From positions 1 through 26,633 of the forward strand of contig JAUNIK010000001.1 of the NCBI GenBank assembly GCA_030523505.1: 26,633 nt of DNA. The letters are read 5' to 3'. This DNA comes from Prevotellaceae bacterium. GTDB taxonomy: Bacteria > Bacteroidota > Bacteroidia > Bacteroidales > Bacteroidaceae. Position numbers and translations under genes: made by a program. The number at the start of each line of letters is the position of its first letter. Position 1 is the stretch's first letter. This document shows, in pieces, positions 6,898 through 14,476 of the stretch. The notes beneath the pieces are model-generated. The model had not been told where the DNA came from. It saw only the letters and a list, made by a program, of their open reading frames with translations, and searched no databases.

Positions 6898-7776
6898 TTA
6901 CAATATATAAATTATCAGCACATACACCAGCAGCCACATGGCAATGACAATCTGCAGGAAACGGTCCTCATAGAGCAGTTTCGACGGATCGCCGGTCTTC
7001 TGGTCAACGAGGGTGCGCTGCATATAGCGCAGCAATCCCAGAATCACGAAGATGGTGGTGAGGTAAACATACGAGAAATTGGTTCTCGATGTAACCTCCG
7101 GCGACATCGTGTACATTATATAACATACGAGTGTCACCGATGCTGTGACGGTGATGCTCTGGTTGATGAACGACATATTATATCTGTGGGTGTTGTGGCG
7201 TGGAGCCTCTCCGGTGGTTTCCATCTTCAGCACATCGTCACGGCGCTTGGCGAAGGCGAGGAGCAGGGTGAGAAGGAAGGTCATGAGGACAAGCCACTGT
7301 GAGGCGATGATGCCAGTGGCAGCACTACCGGCAAGGATACGCAACACGAATCCGAAGGCGAGGACGCACACATCGACGATGGCGTAGCGCTTGAGAACAC
7401 GACAGTAGGCAATCTCGAGCACGAAGTAGAATCCCACCACACCGGCCAACTTCCAGCATTCATTGCCGAGGAGCGACACCATCAGTGCCGAGAGACCCAC
7501 CATGACTGCCATGATGACATATCCCATTGCTATTGAGATGGCTCCCGAGGCTATCGGTCGTTTGCACTTGGTGGAGTGACGGCGGTCGTCCTCTACATCG
7601 ATGATATCGTTGTAGCAGTATATCGACGAGGCTACGAAACTGAAGGCGAAGAACGCGATGACAGCACGGATGAGTGCCTGACTGTCGGTGAAGGCTCCGC
7701 CGAAGAACAGAGGCATGAAGATGAATGCATTCTTCACCCACTGGTAAGGTCGTGTCAGTTTGATAATATTTCTCAT
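6898..7776 (-). CDS. UbiA-family prenyl-phosphate phosphoribosyltransferase (DPPR-synthase-like)
   Basis: A 292-residue integral membrane protein with about nine membrane segments. The first aspartate motif is NDIIDVEDD (56-64), followed by RRHSTKCKRPIASG. This closely follows the pattern I know from decaprenyl-phosphate phosphoribosyltransferases (mycobacterial Rv3806c type) rather than quinone-biosynthesis UbiA. A second motif (YCRVLKRYAIVDV, about 128-140) and a conserved GFVLRILAG are also typical. The expected reaction is polyprenyl phosphate plus PRPP giving polyprenyl-phosphoryl-5-phosphoribose and pyrophosphate, at the inner membrane. It is followed by a HAD phosphatase and preceded by acyltransferases, one base after its upstream neighbour overlaps end. 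No DprE1/DprE2 pair is seen here, so the final sugar may be ribose unless those genes lie elsewhere. Confidence 0.85.
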   Translation of the reverse strand: MRNIIKLTRPYQWVKNAFIFMPLFFGGAFTDSQALIRAVIAFFAFSFVASSIYCYNDIIDVEDDRRHSTKCKRPIASGAISIAMGYVIMAVMVGLSALMVSLLGNECWKLAGVVGFYFVLEIAYCRVLKRYAIVDVCVLAFGFVLRILAGSAATGIIASQWLVLMTFLLTLLLAFAKRRDDVLKMETTGEAPRHNTHRYNMSFINQSITVTASVTLVCYIMYTMSPEVTSRTNFSYVYLTTIFVILGLLRYMQRTLVDQKTGDPSKLLYEDRFLQIVIAMWLLVYVLIIYIL

Positions 7777-7777
7777 A

Positions 7778-8833
7778 TCAGCAGTATTTTGTAAGTAGTC
7801 TGCTCACCTGTGTCATGGCTATATGCAACAGATAAGCCAACGGCAGGGTGATAGCGATTGTTATCAGGAATGTAGGCCAGTAACCGAGATGGTATTTCTC
7901 GACATAGCACAGCACGAAGTGTATATGGATGAGATATCCCTCGAGCGACACCATGCCCACCCACGCGAAGACGGCATTGAACCATCGTGGTGTGCGCCGC
8001 CACATTCGGTTGAATAGTATGACGGTGGTGACAACGAGGGGTATGTACAACAGGCGTTCGATGAACAGCGGGAAACGGCCGTGGAGGTTCTGTTCGAGGA
8101 ATATGCTGGTGAGCAGCGACATCAGGAACATTATCCACATCATCCATATCGATGCTCCGTCGAGGGTGTCCTTACGGCGTACCATCTCGCCCATGCTGAT
8201 GCCGAGGAAGAATATCGGCACACGGCTCCAGAATATCTCGAGGTGTCCTACGGCATGATGGATTGGTGTCACCCACTGCACGAGGACGGTCCACATCACC
8301 ATCACCAGTACAAGCCATCGGTAGATAGGATGGCGACGGATGAGTTCCATGAACGGCGGGGCGAAGAGGTAGAGCATCATGATAGCCGGGATATACCAGA
8401 ATGTCAGTTCGTCGTGCAACCAGAAATCCCAGTTTATGAGGATATCGCCAAGGAGGTCGATGAGTCCGTGGCCACCAGCCCAGAGGTCCCAGCCGTGGTG
8501 ATAGCGAGGGATATAGTACAGGCTCGCCATGAGGAGCCATGCAGGATAGATGCGTATGAGGCGGCGTTTGTAGAACTGCCACCAGTCGTTGAAGAACCGT
8601 CCCATAGTCTCTTTCTCGACGAGGGCTTTCTGTTTTGCCCACGAGAACCACAGTCCGATACCGCTCAGGAAGAGGAAGATATCGACGCCGAGGTTACCCA
8701 CACGTCGCAGTCCGAAGAAGGCGTCGCTGCGTGGCAGTGCCACATGGAAGAGTATTATCATCAGCATCGCTGCTCCCATGTGCTCCCCGCGGAACCGCGA
8801 GATGTTGACCAAGTCTATGTCAGGAATTTTCAT
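7778..8833 (-). CDS. Acyltransferase family 3 membrane protein (second copy)
   Basis: A 351-residue polytopic protein with about ten membrane segments. The first helix carries the family histidine in MIILFHVALPRS (about 25-36). GVDIFLFLSGIGLW follows (about 49-62), then FYKRRLIRIYPAW (about 88-100), the arginine-rich loop of AT3 proteins. AT3 enzymes move acetyl or other acyl groups onto exported sugars of O-antigen, capsule or peptidoglycan. Its start overlaps the stop of the preceding acyltransferase gene by 4 bases (8830-8833), and one base separates it from the UbiA gene. The acceptor is probably the glycan built by this operon (inference). Confidence 0.85.
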   Translation of the reverse strand: MKIPDIDLVNISRFRGEHMGAAMLMIILFHVALPRSDAFFGLRRVGNLGVDIFLFLSGIGLWFSWAKQKALVEKETMGRFFNDWWQFYKRRLIRIYPAWLLMASLYYIPRYHHGWDLWAGGHGLIDLLGDILINWDFWLHDELTFWYIPAIMMLYLFAPPFMELIRRHPIYRWLVLVMVMWTVLVQWVTPIHHAVGHLEIFWSRVPIFFLGISMGEMVRRKDTLDGASIWMMWIMFLMSLLTSIFLEQNLHGRFPLFIERLLYIPLVVTTVILFNRMWRRTPRWFNAVFAWVGMVSLEGYLIHIHFVLCYVEKYHLGYWPTFLITIAITLPLAYLLHIAMTQVSRLLTKYC

Positions 8834-9876
8834 TTCTTTGACGAAATTCTATGAAATAGTATAGCAAGTACAATTGTTGCTACGATATACATCAGCAAGC
8901 CGGTGTAGATATCACCGTGGCGGCTGATAGGGATGAAAATCTTACGGGTTATAGGATGGCATACGAACATTGCCGATGAGATGCCTCCCACCCAGGCGAG
9001 CACACCATTGATGCTCTTCGGCGTCACCTTCACCAACGAAACGGCAAACACACAGACCATCGCCGGTACCCAGAACCAAGCCTGATATTCCATACTCCAG
9101 CCTACTATCAACAAGAGCGAACCGAAGAGCGCCACCCAGTAGCCCCACGATTTCGAGAAACTGAGACGGTCCTCAAAACGGGCATAGAGCAATCCCAGTC
9201 CGAACGGCAGCATGCCTCCGATGAAGTTGTAGCGCACGCGGTTCAGCGTGTCGCCCATAGGGTCGCAGAAACACTGCATGAGGAAACACACTGCCATCAA
9301 TGCAATGGTGAAGCCCCAGTGACGCTTATAGAGCAACAGGCGATATACGATGTAGAGCTGCATCATAAGTCCAAAGAACCAATATGGTCCTGGCCAGATG
9401 ATATGGTCGGGATCGGGCATGAGGTTGTTGAACATGCCCAACTGCGATACGATATCCATCAGATGGTAGTGGTGAGGACCATCCACCATGCGGTCAACCA
9501 TCAGGAAGGCCGCATAGCCGAAGATCATCATCATAAACAGTTTGACAAAGTGGGTCTTGATGAACGGCCACACTCTATCCTCTGCCCCACCCTTTTCGTA
9601 TTTCATCGTCAGTCCGTAGGCACTAAGAAACAGGAATACGGGTACTCCGTAGTGGCCGAAGAACGACACGAGGTGTACGGGGAGGTTCCATGATGGGTTC
9701 ATCATAGCATGCCATATCCCATCGGCATTGCCCTGGGTGAAGGTGTACTCGTTTTCCTTCACCGCCATGCGCAACCAATGGCAGTAGTTATGGAGCACGA
9801 TACCGAGTATAGCCACGCCACGCATGGCAGCACACTCGGCACGCGAGAGAGTCGGAGTATTATTTGAGTTTGTCAT
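8830..9876 (-). CDS. Acyltransferase family 3 membrane protein (first copy)
   Basis: A 348-residue polytopic protein. After a short cytoplasmic N-terminus comes MRGVAILGIVLHNYCHWLR (18-36), with the conserved arginine and histidine of the family. FFGHYGVPVFLFLSAYGLTM follows (about 72-91). It has roughly ten membrane segments and ends with a basic HRISSKK tail. Although it shares the fold with the next gene, the two are divergent in sequence, so they probably modify different positions or act with different partners. Its start overlaps the end of the sulfatase-fold transferase gene by 17 bases, showing tight operon packing. Confidence 0.85.
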   Translation of the reverse strand: MTNSNNTPTLSRAECAAMRGVAILGIVLHNYCHWLRMAVKENEYTFTQGNADGIWHAMMNPSWNLPVHLVSFFGHYGVPVFLFLSAYGLTMKYEKGGAEDRVWPFIKTHFVKLFMMMIFGYAAFLMVDRMVDGPHHYHLMDIVSQLGMFNNLMPDPDHIIWPGPYWFFGLMMQLYIVYRLLLYKRHWGFTIALMAVCFLMQCFCDPMGDTLNRVRYNFIGGMLPFGLGLLYARFEDRLSFSKSWGYWVALFGSLLLIVGWSMEYQAWFWVPAMVCVFAVSLVKVTPKSINGVLAWVGGISSAMFVCHPITRKIFIPISRHGDIYTGLLMYIVATIVLAILFHRISSKK

Positions 9877-11650
9877 AATCAGTAGTATTCTTCATTATTC
9901 GCGGACGGCGCTCATCGTACTCACTGCTGAGGATATTGTACTTGGCGTGATAGTCCTTGCTATGTATTCCTGCGAGATACATCAACAGATGTGGCAGTGC
10001 GTCGGTCATATAGCGTTTGTCCTTGGCGGCAACAACCTGCTGGTATATATCGCCGTGTTCCTCAATGAATTGCGGAGAACAGTAAATCCAGAACGGGATG
10101 TCGAACTCAGCATGCGCCAGTCGCGAGGTGATGGCTGTGGAGTGCATACGACAGTAGAAATGCAAATCGCCTTCGTAGCATTCCTCACCGTGGTCGGGCA
10201 CATACAGAACGATGGCGTCCTTGTCATCAAACTTCTTCACTATCTCGCTCACCACCGAGTCGTTGTAGAGCACGGCATTGTCGTAGTCGGCAAGTACCTG
10301 TCGCTCGAAGGCCTTCAGATGTGGCTTTGCCTCGGTGTATTCGTCACGATGGAATTTCTTCCTGTCCTGAGGACAACGCTGACGGTAGAGCACATGCTGA
10401 CCGATGAGGTGGAACATGGTGAGGTTATACTGGCTGGTGGTGTCCTTCAACTGTTCGTACACTCTCAGCAGGTCTTCGTCGAAGGCGTATTTCTTGGTGT
10501 TGCGGGCATCGAACTGTGCTTCGGAGAGTTTCGGATCGTTGATGAAGAAACCACCCGAGAAGTCATACACAGCCTCTTTTGCCTTTGGCAGGAACTGGTT
10601 GGTGATGAAGGTGACGCGATAGCCCGAGGCTTTGAAAAGCTCAGGGAACAGCGGATAGTCGCACCACTCGCCCTCATCGCCGACGGTGTAGGTGGAGAAC
10701 ATCAGTTTGAACATAAAACTGGTGAGGTTCCACGGACATATCACATCCGAGAATTTCACGAGTCTTCCCGTCTGTTCCAGTTCCACCTGCCGAGGGGTTG
10801 TCGGTTGCCAGTAGCCGTATTGCTGTGAGTGGTGTCTCGAAAAACTCTCACCGAATATCACCACTATTTCAGGCACAGTATGCGAACAAGAGTCAACCAC
10901 TATATCATCGCAAGCCTTCTGGAGTTTCTTTATCTGTCCTGCGGTGAGCGAGTTGGCGTATGCACTGAAAGCCATTCTGTAGGCAGGCTGGTACATCACC
11001 CCGTGGTCTTTCTCGGTGAGAATATGTTCCACCTCACCGATGTTCTTCGCGGTCATGAGTCGCCACACGCCCTTTTTGTTCTGCCACGACTCACAGCCCG
11101 TCCAGATGGTTGCTGCGAGGAGCACCACACCGAGCACCGGGGCTATGACACTGCTGGCTAATTCCTTCACTGGTTTCGACCATCGTAGTTTCCTTCGGAG
11201 CAGTTTGCCCACAATCACTATCATGGCATGTGCAAGAACAATGAGGAGGATTGCTCCCACCTTGCCGAAGATGACATCGGCTGAGAACACCGTCTGGAAG
11301 AACTCTCCTGCCTCGTCGCTGTTGGTCTCGGCAATGAGCATCATCACTGTCGGAGTCATCGTGGTGTCGTATTTCCAGAAACAGTACACATCGACGATAG
11401 CCACGCCATAGAGCAATATATACAACAAACGCTTCACCCAGGTTCTCGCCGTCTTAGGTAGCAACCACAGGATGAAGCATAATATGCTGACATCGAAAAA
11501 CAGTTCGGTATATAGGTTTTCGTACAGATGTGCGTTTTTCACATGCGGTATCGTCAGCACCGCCACAACACACCCGAGCACATACATCATCACGCCGAAC
11601 AGTCCGTTCGCCGTCCATATCTCCGCAATTTTTCCGAATACCTTCCTCAT
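9860..11650 (-). CDS. Phosphoethanolamine / LTA-synthase-type transferase (sulfatase fold)
   Basis: A 596-residue protein with an N-terminal membrane part (five segments, about 18-190) and a periplasmic alkaline-phosphatase/sulfatase-fold domain (about 258-575). Motifs are EIVVIFGESFSR (261-272), with Ser269 at the place of the nucleophilic Thr of EptA (GETAR), HLIGQH (414-419, metal ligand) and YVPDHGEE (483-490, metal-binding DHGE). Such enzymes move phosphoethanolamine, or glycerol phosphate in LTA synthase, onto lipid A or other envelope glycans. This is the first gene of the seven-gene minus-strand operon. Membrane part plus GESFSR resembles CptA/EptA-like members common in Bacteroidetes. 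The exact donor and acceptor are unknown. Confidence 0.85.
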   Translation of the reverse strand: MRKVFGKIAEIWTANGLFGVMMYVLGCVVAVLTIPHVKNAHLYENLYTELFFDVSILCFILWLLPKTARTWVKRLLYILLYGVAIVDVYCFWKYDTTMTPTVMMLIAETNSDEAGEFFQTVFSADVIFGKVGAILLIVLAHAMIVIVGKLLRRKLRWSKPVKELASSVIAPVLGVVLLAATIWTGCESWQNKKGVWRLMTAKNIGEVEHILTEKDHGVMYQPAYRMAFSAYANSLTAGQIKKLQKACDDIVVDSCSHTVPEIVVIFGESFSRHHSQQYGYWQPTTPRQVELEQTGRLVKFSDVICPWNLTSFMFKLMFSTYTVGDEGEWCDYPLFPELFKASGYRVTFITNQFLPKAKEAVYDFSGGFFINDPKLSEAQFDARNTKKYAFDEDLLRVYEQLKDTTSQYNLTMFHLIGQHVLYRQRCPQDRKKFHRDEYTEAKPHLKAFERQVLADYDNAVLYNDSVVSEIVKKFDDKDAIVLYVPDHGEECYEGDLHFYCRMHSTAITSRLAHAEFDIPFWIYCSPQFIEEHGDIYQQVVAAKDKRYMTDALPHLLMYLAGIHSKDYHAKYNILSSEYDERRPRIMKNTTDYDKLK

Positions 11651-11666
11651 TTCTAATTACCGAAAA

Positions 11667-11674
11667 CAAAACTA
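11667..11674 (-). promoter_or_regulatory. Possible -7 element for the glycan operon
   Basis: TAGTTTTG on the minus strand matches TAnnTTTG and lies 16 bases before ATG 11650. There is no TTTG at the -33 distance, where the arm of the GC-rich element sits instead. The leader would be very short. The operon may instead rely on read-through from the FKBP gene. Confidence 0.3.
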
Positions 11675-11682
11675 TTAAAGCA

Positions 11683-11715
11683 CCTCCCCATAAGGGGAGG
11701 ATGGGAGGGGCTTTA
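11683..11715 (-). repeat. GC-rich palindromic element starting at the FKBP stop codon
   Basis: On the minus strand the FKBP gene ends GTG AAA TAA and continues directly as AGCCCCTCCCATCCTCCCC. CCTCCCC (11683-11689) and GGGGAGG (11694-11700) form a perfect 7-bp stem with a 4-base loop. Only a few Ts follow, so terminator activity is plausible but not classical. Confidence 0.55.
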
Positions 11716-12315
11716 TTTCACTTCCACCACTTCCACGGTGAATATCAGTGTCGAGAATGGAGGAATATTGCCTGTCTTCTGACCACCGTAGCCGAGGTCG
11801 CGAGGGATATACAACTCCCACTTCGAACCTTCCGGCATCATGCATAGCGCCTCGGTCCATCCTTTTATCACCTGCGAAGGTTTGAAAGTTGTGGTGTTAG
11901 GATTGCGCTTGTAAGAACTGTCAAAGACAGTACCATCGATGAGTTTTCCCTCATAGCGAACTGTCACATCATTATCCATCGTTGCCACCTTACCGGTGCC
12001 CTGTGTTATCACCTTATATTGCAATCCTGAAGGCAGGGTGACAACGCCCTCCTTTGTTTTGTTCTCTTCAAGCCAGTGTGAGTTGTCGCTGATATACGAC
12101 TCCTCTGCCTGACGCATCTCCGCGAGAGCCTTGTCCACATTTCTGCCTTGTGGAACCATGAAGTAACCACTACCGAGGAATGCCAGCAATGCTATCGCCA
12201 CTACCACGACAGCTATCATCGAGGTCCACGACTGGTTGTTCTTGTTTTTCTTTGTGTTTCTGGCAGTCTGCTGTCCTGTTGTTACTGCCTTCTTTGTATT
12301 CTTTTTCTTTGCCAT
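11713..12315 (-). CDS. Membrane-anchored FKBP-type peptidyl-prolyl isomerase
   Basis: A 200-residue protein. It has a strongly basic cytoplasmic N-terminus (1-29, Lys/Asn/Thr rich), one membrane anchor (about 31-52) and a helical linker (about 58-90). The C-terminal FKBP domain (about 97-200) has YKVITQGTGK, DVTVRYEGKLIDGTVFDSS, VIKGWTEAL and PRDLGYGG, the standard active-site frame. It should catalyse proline cis/trans isomerization and assist folding in the periplasm. It lies 72 bases after the nuclease gene and 62 bases before the glycan operon, in the same direction. Its stop codon marks the border of a palindromic element. Confidence 0.92.
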   Translation of the reverse strand: MAKKKNTKKAVTTGQQTARNTKKNKNNQSWTSMIAVVVVAIALLAFLGSGYFMVPQGRNVDKALAEMRQAEESYISDNSHWLEENKTKEGVVTLPSGLQYKVITQGTGKVATMDNDVTVRYEGKLIDGTVFDSSYKRNPNTTTFKPSQVIKGWTEALCMMPEGSKWELYIPRDLGYGGQKTGNIPPFSTLIFTVEVVEVK

Positions 12316-12340
12316 AATGATTGTATTTTCATTTTCTCGG

Positions 12341-12373
12341 CTAAATTACTACTTTTTTTTGAAAACAAACAAA
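12341..12373 (-). promoter_or_regulatory. Weak candidate promoter for the FKBP gene
   Basis: On the minus strand TTTG (12370-12373), 21 bases, then TAATTTAG (12341-12348), one mismatch from TAnnTTTG. A second TTTG overlaps at 12366-12369. It lies within the 72-base gap between the nuclease and FKBP genes. Confidence 0.3.
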
Positions 12374-12387
12374 GAAGGAAGTATTTT

Positions 12388-13140
12388 TTACTGCCACGCG
12401 CTTAATTTATATTCTGATTCTACGCGGCGTTCCAGTTTGTCGTCGAGCATCGGGAAGAAATCCATGCCAGTGATTTTCTCTATCTCATCGACACTGCACG
12501 CAGCATCACTCATTGTCTGACGCGAGCCATCGTTGCTGTAATAGAACCCTATCGCCTTCTCCTTGCCTTTACGCAACGACAGCACAACCTTGAAAAAACC
12601 ATCAGGCACGGCAACATCCACACCATTGCCAACCATCCTCGGCGCAGCATTCTTAGATACCGGTCCACAGACGATATACACGCTACCCTCCTTCACTGCC
12701 CAGCGGCGGCAGGCACTCTCGAGATGCTCCCACCAAGTACCGTTCAGCGTACGGTCCTGAGGACACATATTGCTCATGTAGAAGCACTCGTTCATGGCCT
12801 CCACATCCCATTTATTGTCGCCCGCAGGGCACATGTGACCACGGTCGTAGCCAGTTCCTTTGTAAGCCCAACCCTCGAGACGGTTCTTGCGTGGCACCTG
12901 TGGATCAGGAAAGAAATCTTTCGAGCGGCGTACTCTGGTGGCGCTCGCCTCATCTGCAGTGAGTTCCCATGCCACCCAGTTTGGAGTATTTGTCTTTATA
13001 TTATAAGATAAGGTGTAAGCCTTATGTGTGATGACAATCTCCGGAGTCTTCTTCAACTTCGCCGACTGTTCCATCTTCTGTCCGAACGAACCCATCACCA
13101 CGAAAAGCGCAACCATCAAAGCAAGCATTCTTTCTTTCAT
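12388..13140 (-). CDS. Secreted DNA/RNA non-specific endonuclease (NUC1/EndA family)
   Basis: A 250-residue protein with a signal peptide (1-20, cut near SFGQ). The beta-beta-alpha metal nuclease core has the DRGH motif (99-102, His102 as general base), NMCPQD (124-129), LN (Asn133) and HLE (Glu141). The Asn133-Glu141 spacing equals that of Asn119-Glu127 in Serratia nuclease. It should cut DNA and RNA without sequence preference in the periplasm or outside the cell, serving nutrient uptake or defence against free DNA. No immunity or inhibitor gene is seen next to it. It is divergent from the PUL and shares the 13141-13369 control region with it. Confidence 0.92.
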   Translation of the reverse strand: MKERMLALMVALFVVMGSFGQKMEQSAKLKKTPEIVITHKAYTLSYNIKTNTPNWVAWELTADEASATRVRRSKDFFPDPQVPRKNRLEGWAYKGTGYDRGHMCPAGDNKWDVEAMNECFYMSNMCPQDRTLNGTWWEHLESACRRWAVKEGSVYIVCGPVSKNAAPRMVGNGVDVAVPDGFFKVVLSLRKGKEKAIGFYYSNDGSRQTMSDAACSVDEIEKITGMDFFPMLDDKLERRVESEYKLSAWQ

Positions 13141-13211
13141 TCTTATAAATTTTATTCACTTCTTTGACGCATATATTGGCAACAAGTAAAGCCGCAATCA
13201 TACAAAAAAAG

Positions 13212-13314
13212 CGCTTAATTGACTAAATTATCGATTAATTACGCGATTTTGGGCAGTAATTAAGCCAAATTAAGCGATAATTAAGTTTATATTAATTATA
13301 CAAAGGTATCTTTG
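13212..13314. promoter_or_regulatory. Divergent control region of the PUL and the nuclease
   Basis: TATCTTTG (13307-13314, plus) is a -7 match 55 bases before the GH43 ATG. TACCTTTG (13301-13308, minus) overlaps it, giving the palindrome CAAAGGTATCTTTG. Upstream is an AT-rich block with two inverted pairs: CGCTTAATT (13212-13220) with AATTAAGCG (13268-13276), and AATTATCG (13227-13234) with CGATAATT (13275-13282). TTAATT-type words occur several times. This looks like an operator, for example for a PUL regulator not present in the window. A clear TTTG -33 element is missing on both strands, which fits an activator-dependent promoter. Confidence 0.5.
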
Positions 13315-13369
13315 CGACATAAAACAACTGAAACCCCTAAAAGCAAAACAACTAAAACCGCATATCATT

Positions 13370-14350
13370 ATGAAAACTTCAATCCTTTCACTCGCATTCC
13401 TGGCAATGACCACCGGCGCATCGGCTCAGACTACCGTTTGCCAGAATGACAACTGCAACATCAAAATCGTTGACGGGCTTCCTGAAAACCCATTCATCAG
13501 ACATATCTATGCTGCCGACCCTTCTGCTCATGTATGGAAGGACGGTCGTCTGTATCTCTACCCTTCTCATGATGTTGATCCTCCTCGTGGCTGCGACCTG
13601 ATGGACAAGTATCATGTGTTCTCTACCGACGATATGATTCACTGGAAGGATCATGGCGAGATTCTGAACTCGAGTCAGGTGGAATGGGGACGCGAAGAGG
13701 GTGGCTTCATGTGGGCTCCTGACTGTGCTTACAAGAACGGCAAATATTATTTCTACTTCCCTCACCCTACTGGCACCGACTGGAACAACACTTGGAAGGT
13801 GGGCGTGGCAGTGAGCAAATATCCTGACCGCGACTTCAAGGTGCTGGGATACATGGAGAGCCTCGGTGACCCATTCGCAATGATCGACCCATGTGTGTTC
13901 GTCGATGACGATGGTAAGGCTTACTTCTATTATGGTGGGGGCGGTCGCTGTGTAGGTGCTCCACTCAAAAAGAACATGACCGAGCTGGCTGAACCTCTCC
14001 GCCCAATGGAGGGTTTGCAGGATTTCCATGAGGCTACATGGGTTCACAAGCGTAATGGCATCTACTATCTGTCGTATGCTGACAACCATGTTGAGGATGG
14101 TAAGGGCATGAACCGCCTGTGCTATGCTACAAGCAACTCGCCAATGGGTCCTTGGACCTACCGTGGTGTTTACCTCGATGTTACCGGTTGCGACACCAGT
14201 CACGGTTCGATCGTGGAATACAAGGGCGAGTGGTATGCTTTCTATCACAACCAGTCGATAAGCGGCATGGGCAACCTCCGTTCACTGTGTGTGGATAAGC
14301 TGGAGTACAATGCCGACGGTACCATCAAAATGGTAAAACAAAGAAAATAA
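13370..14350 (+). CDS. GH43 glycoside hydrolase, single domain, secreted
   Basis: A 326-residue protein with a signal peptide (1-20, GASAQ) and a single five-bladed propeller. The expected GH43 triad is Asp50 (YAADPSAHVW, general base), Asp173 (MIDPCVFVDDDG, pKa modulator) and Glu221 (FHEATWVHK, general acid). TSHGS (276-280) holds the usual metal-linked histidine. GH43 members are mostly beta-xylosidases or alpha-L-arabinofuranosidases acting on ends or side chains, and the subfamily is not identified here. No lipobox is present, so it is probably periplasmic. It is the first PUL gene and resembles the GH43 domain of the last gene strongly. Its stop codon runs into a tandem palindromic repeat. 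Confidence 0.9.
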   Translation: MKTSILSLAFLAMTTGASAQTTVCQNDNCNIKIVDGLPENPFIRHIYAADPSAHVWKDGRLYLYPSHDVDPPRGCDLMDKYHVFSTDDMIHWKDHGEILNSSQVEWGREEGGFMWAPDCAYKNGKYYFYFPHPTGTDWNNTWKVGVAVSKYPDRDFKVLGYMESLGDPFAMIDPCVFVDDDGKAYFYYGGGGRCVGAPLKKNMTELAEPLRPMEGLQDFHEATWVHKRNGIYYLSYADNHVEDGKGMNRLCYATSNSPMGPWTYRGVYLDVTGCDTSHGSIVEYKGEWYAFYHNQSISGMGNLRSLCVDKLEYNADGTIKMVKQRK

Positions 14351-14431
14351 GCCCCCCGCCCCCAAAGGGGGAGTAAGGGAACTCTAGGAAAAGCCCCCCA
14401 GCCCCCAAAGGGGGAGTAAGGGAACTATGGA
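14350..14431 (+). repeat. Tandem GC-rich palindromic repeat after the first GH43 gene
   Basis: Two 39-base copies, 14351-14389 and 14393-14431, with only a few differences (period 42). Each contains CCCCCAAAGGGGG, a perfect 5-bp stem with a 3-base loop. The first copy abuts the TAA stop (TAAGCCCCCC). The rest of the 126-base gap is A-rich leader for the next gene, without a TAnnTTTG match. Confidence 0.65.
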
Positions 14432-14476
14432 AAAAAATGTAAATAATAAAGGATAAAAAAGGTAATAAGGTTGATT

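Noticed and set aside
9824..10828. 334-codon plus-strand open frame opposite the sulfatase-fold transferase
   Set aside because: The minus-strand gene has clear GESFSR and DHGE motifs and operon overlaps. The plus frame shows no recognisable protein pattern. The same holds for 5357-6298 and 8081-8854.
12388..13140. Nuclease considered as a toxin of a defence or competition system
   Set aside because: It has a simple signal peptide, no delivery or polymorphic-toxin domain and no adjacent immunity gene. A nutritional or housekeeping secreted nuclease is simpler.
13388..14248. 286-codon minus-strand open frame opposite the first GH43 gene
   Set aside because: Antisense shadow of a well-supported GH43 gene with all three catalytic residues. 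The similar frames opposite 24057-24926 and 25316-26155 are shadows too.
14350..14431. Short tandem repeats considered as a CRISPR array
   Set aside because: Only two copies with a 3-base gap and no spacers. They are palindromic gene-end elements.
14471..14476. TTG start for the first GH71/99-like gene
   Set aside because: An ATG two codons later (14477) gives an ordinary signal peptide, so the TTG is unnecessary.
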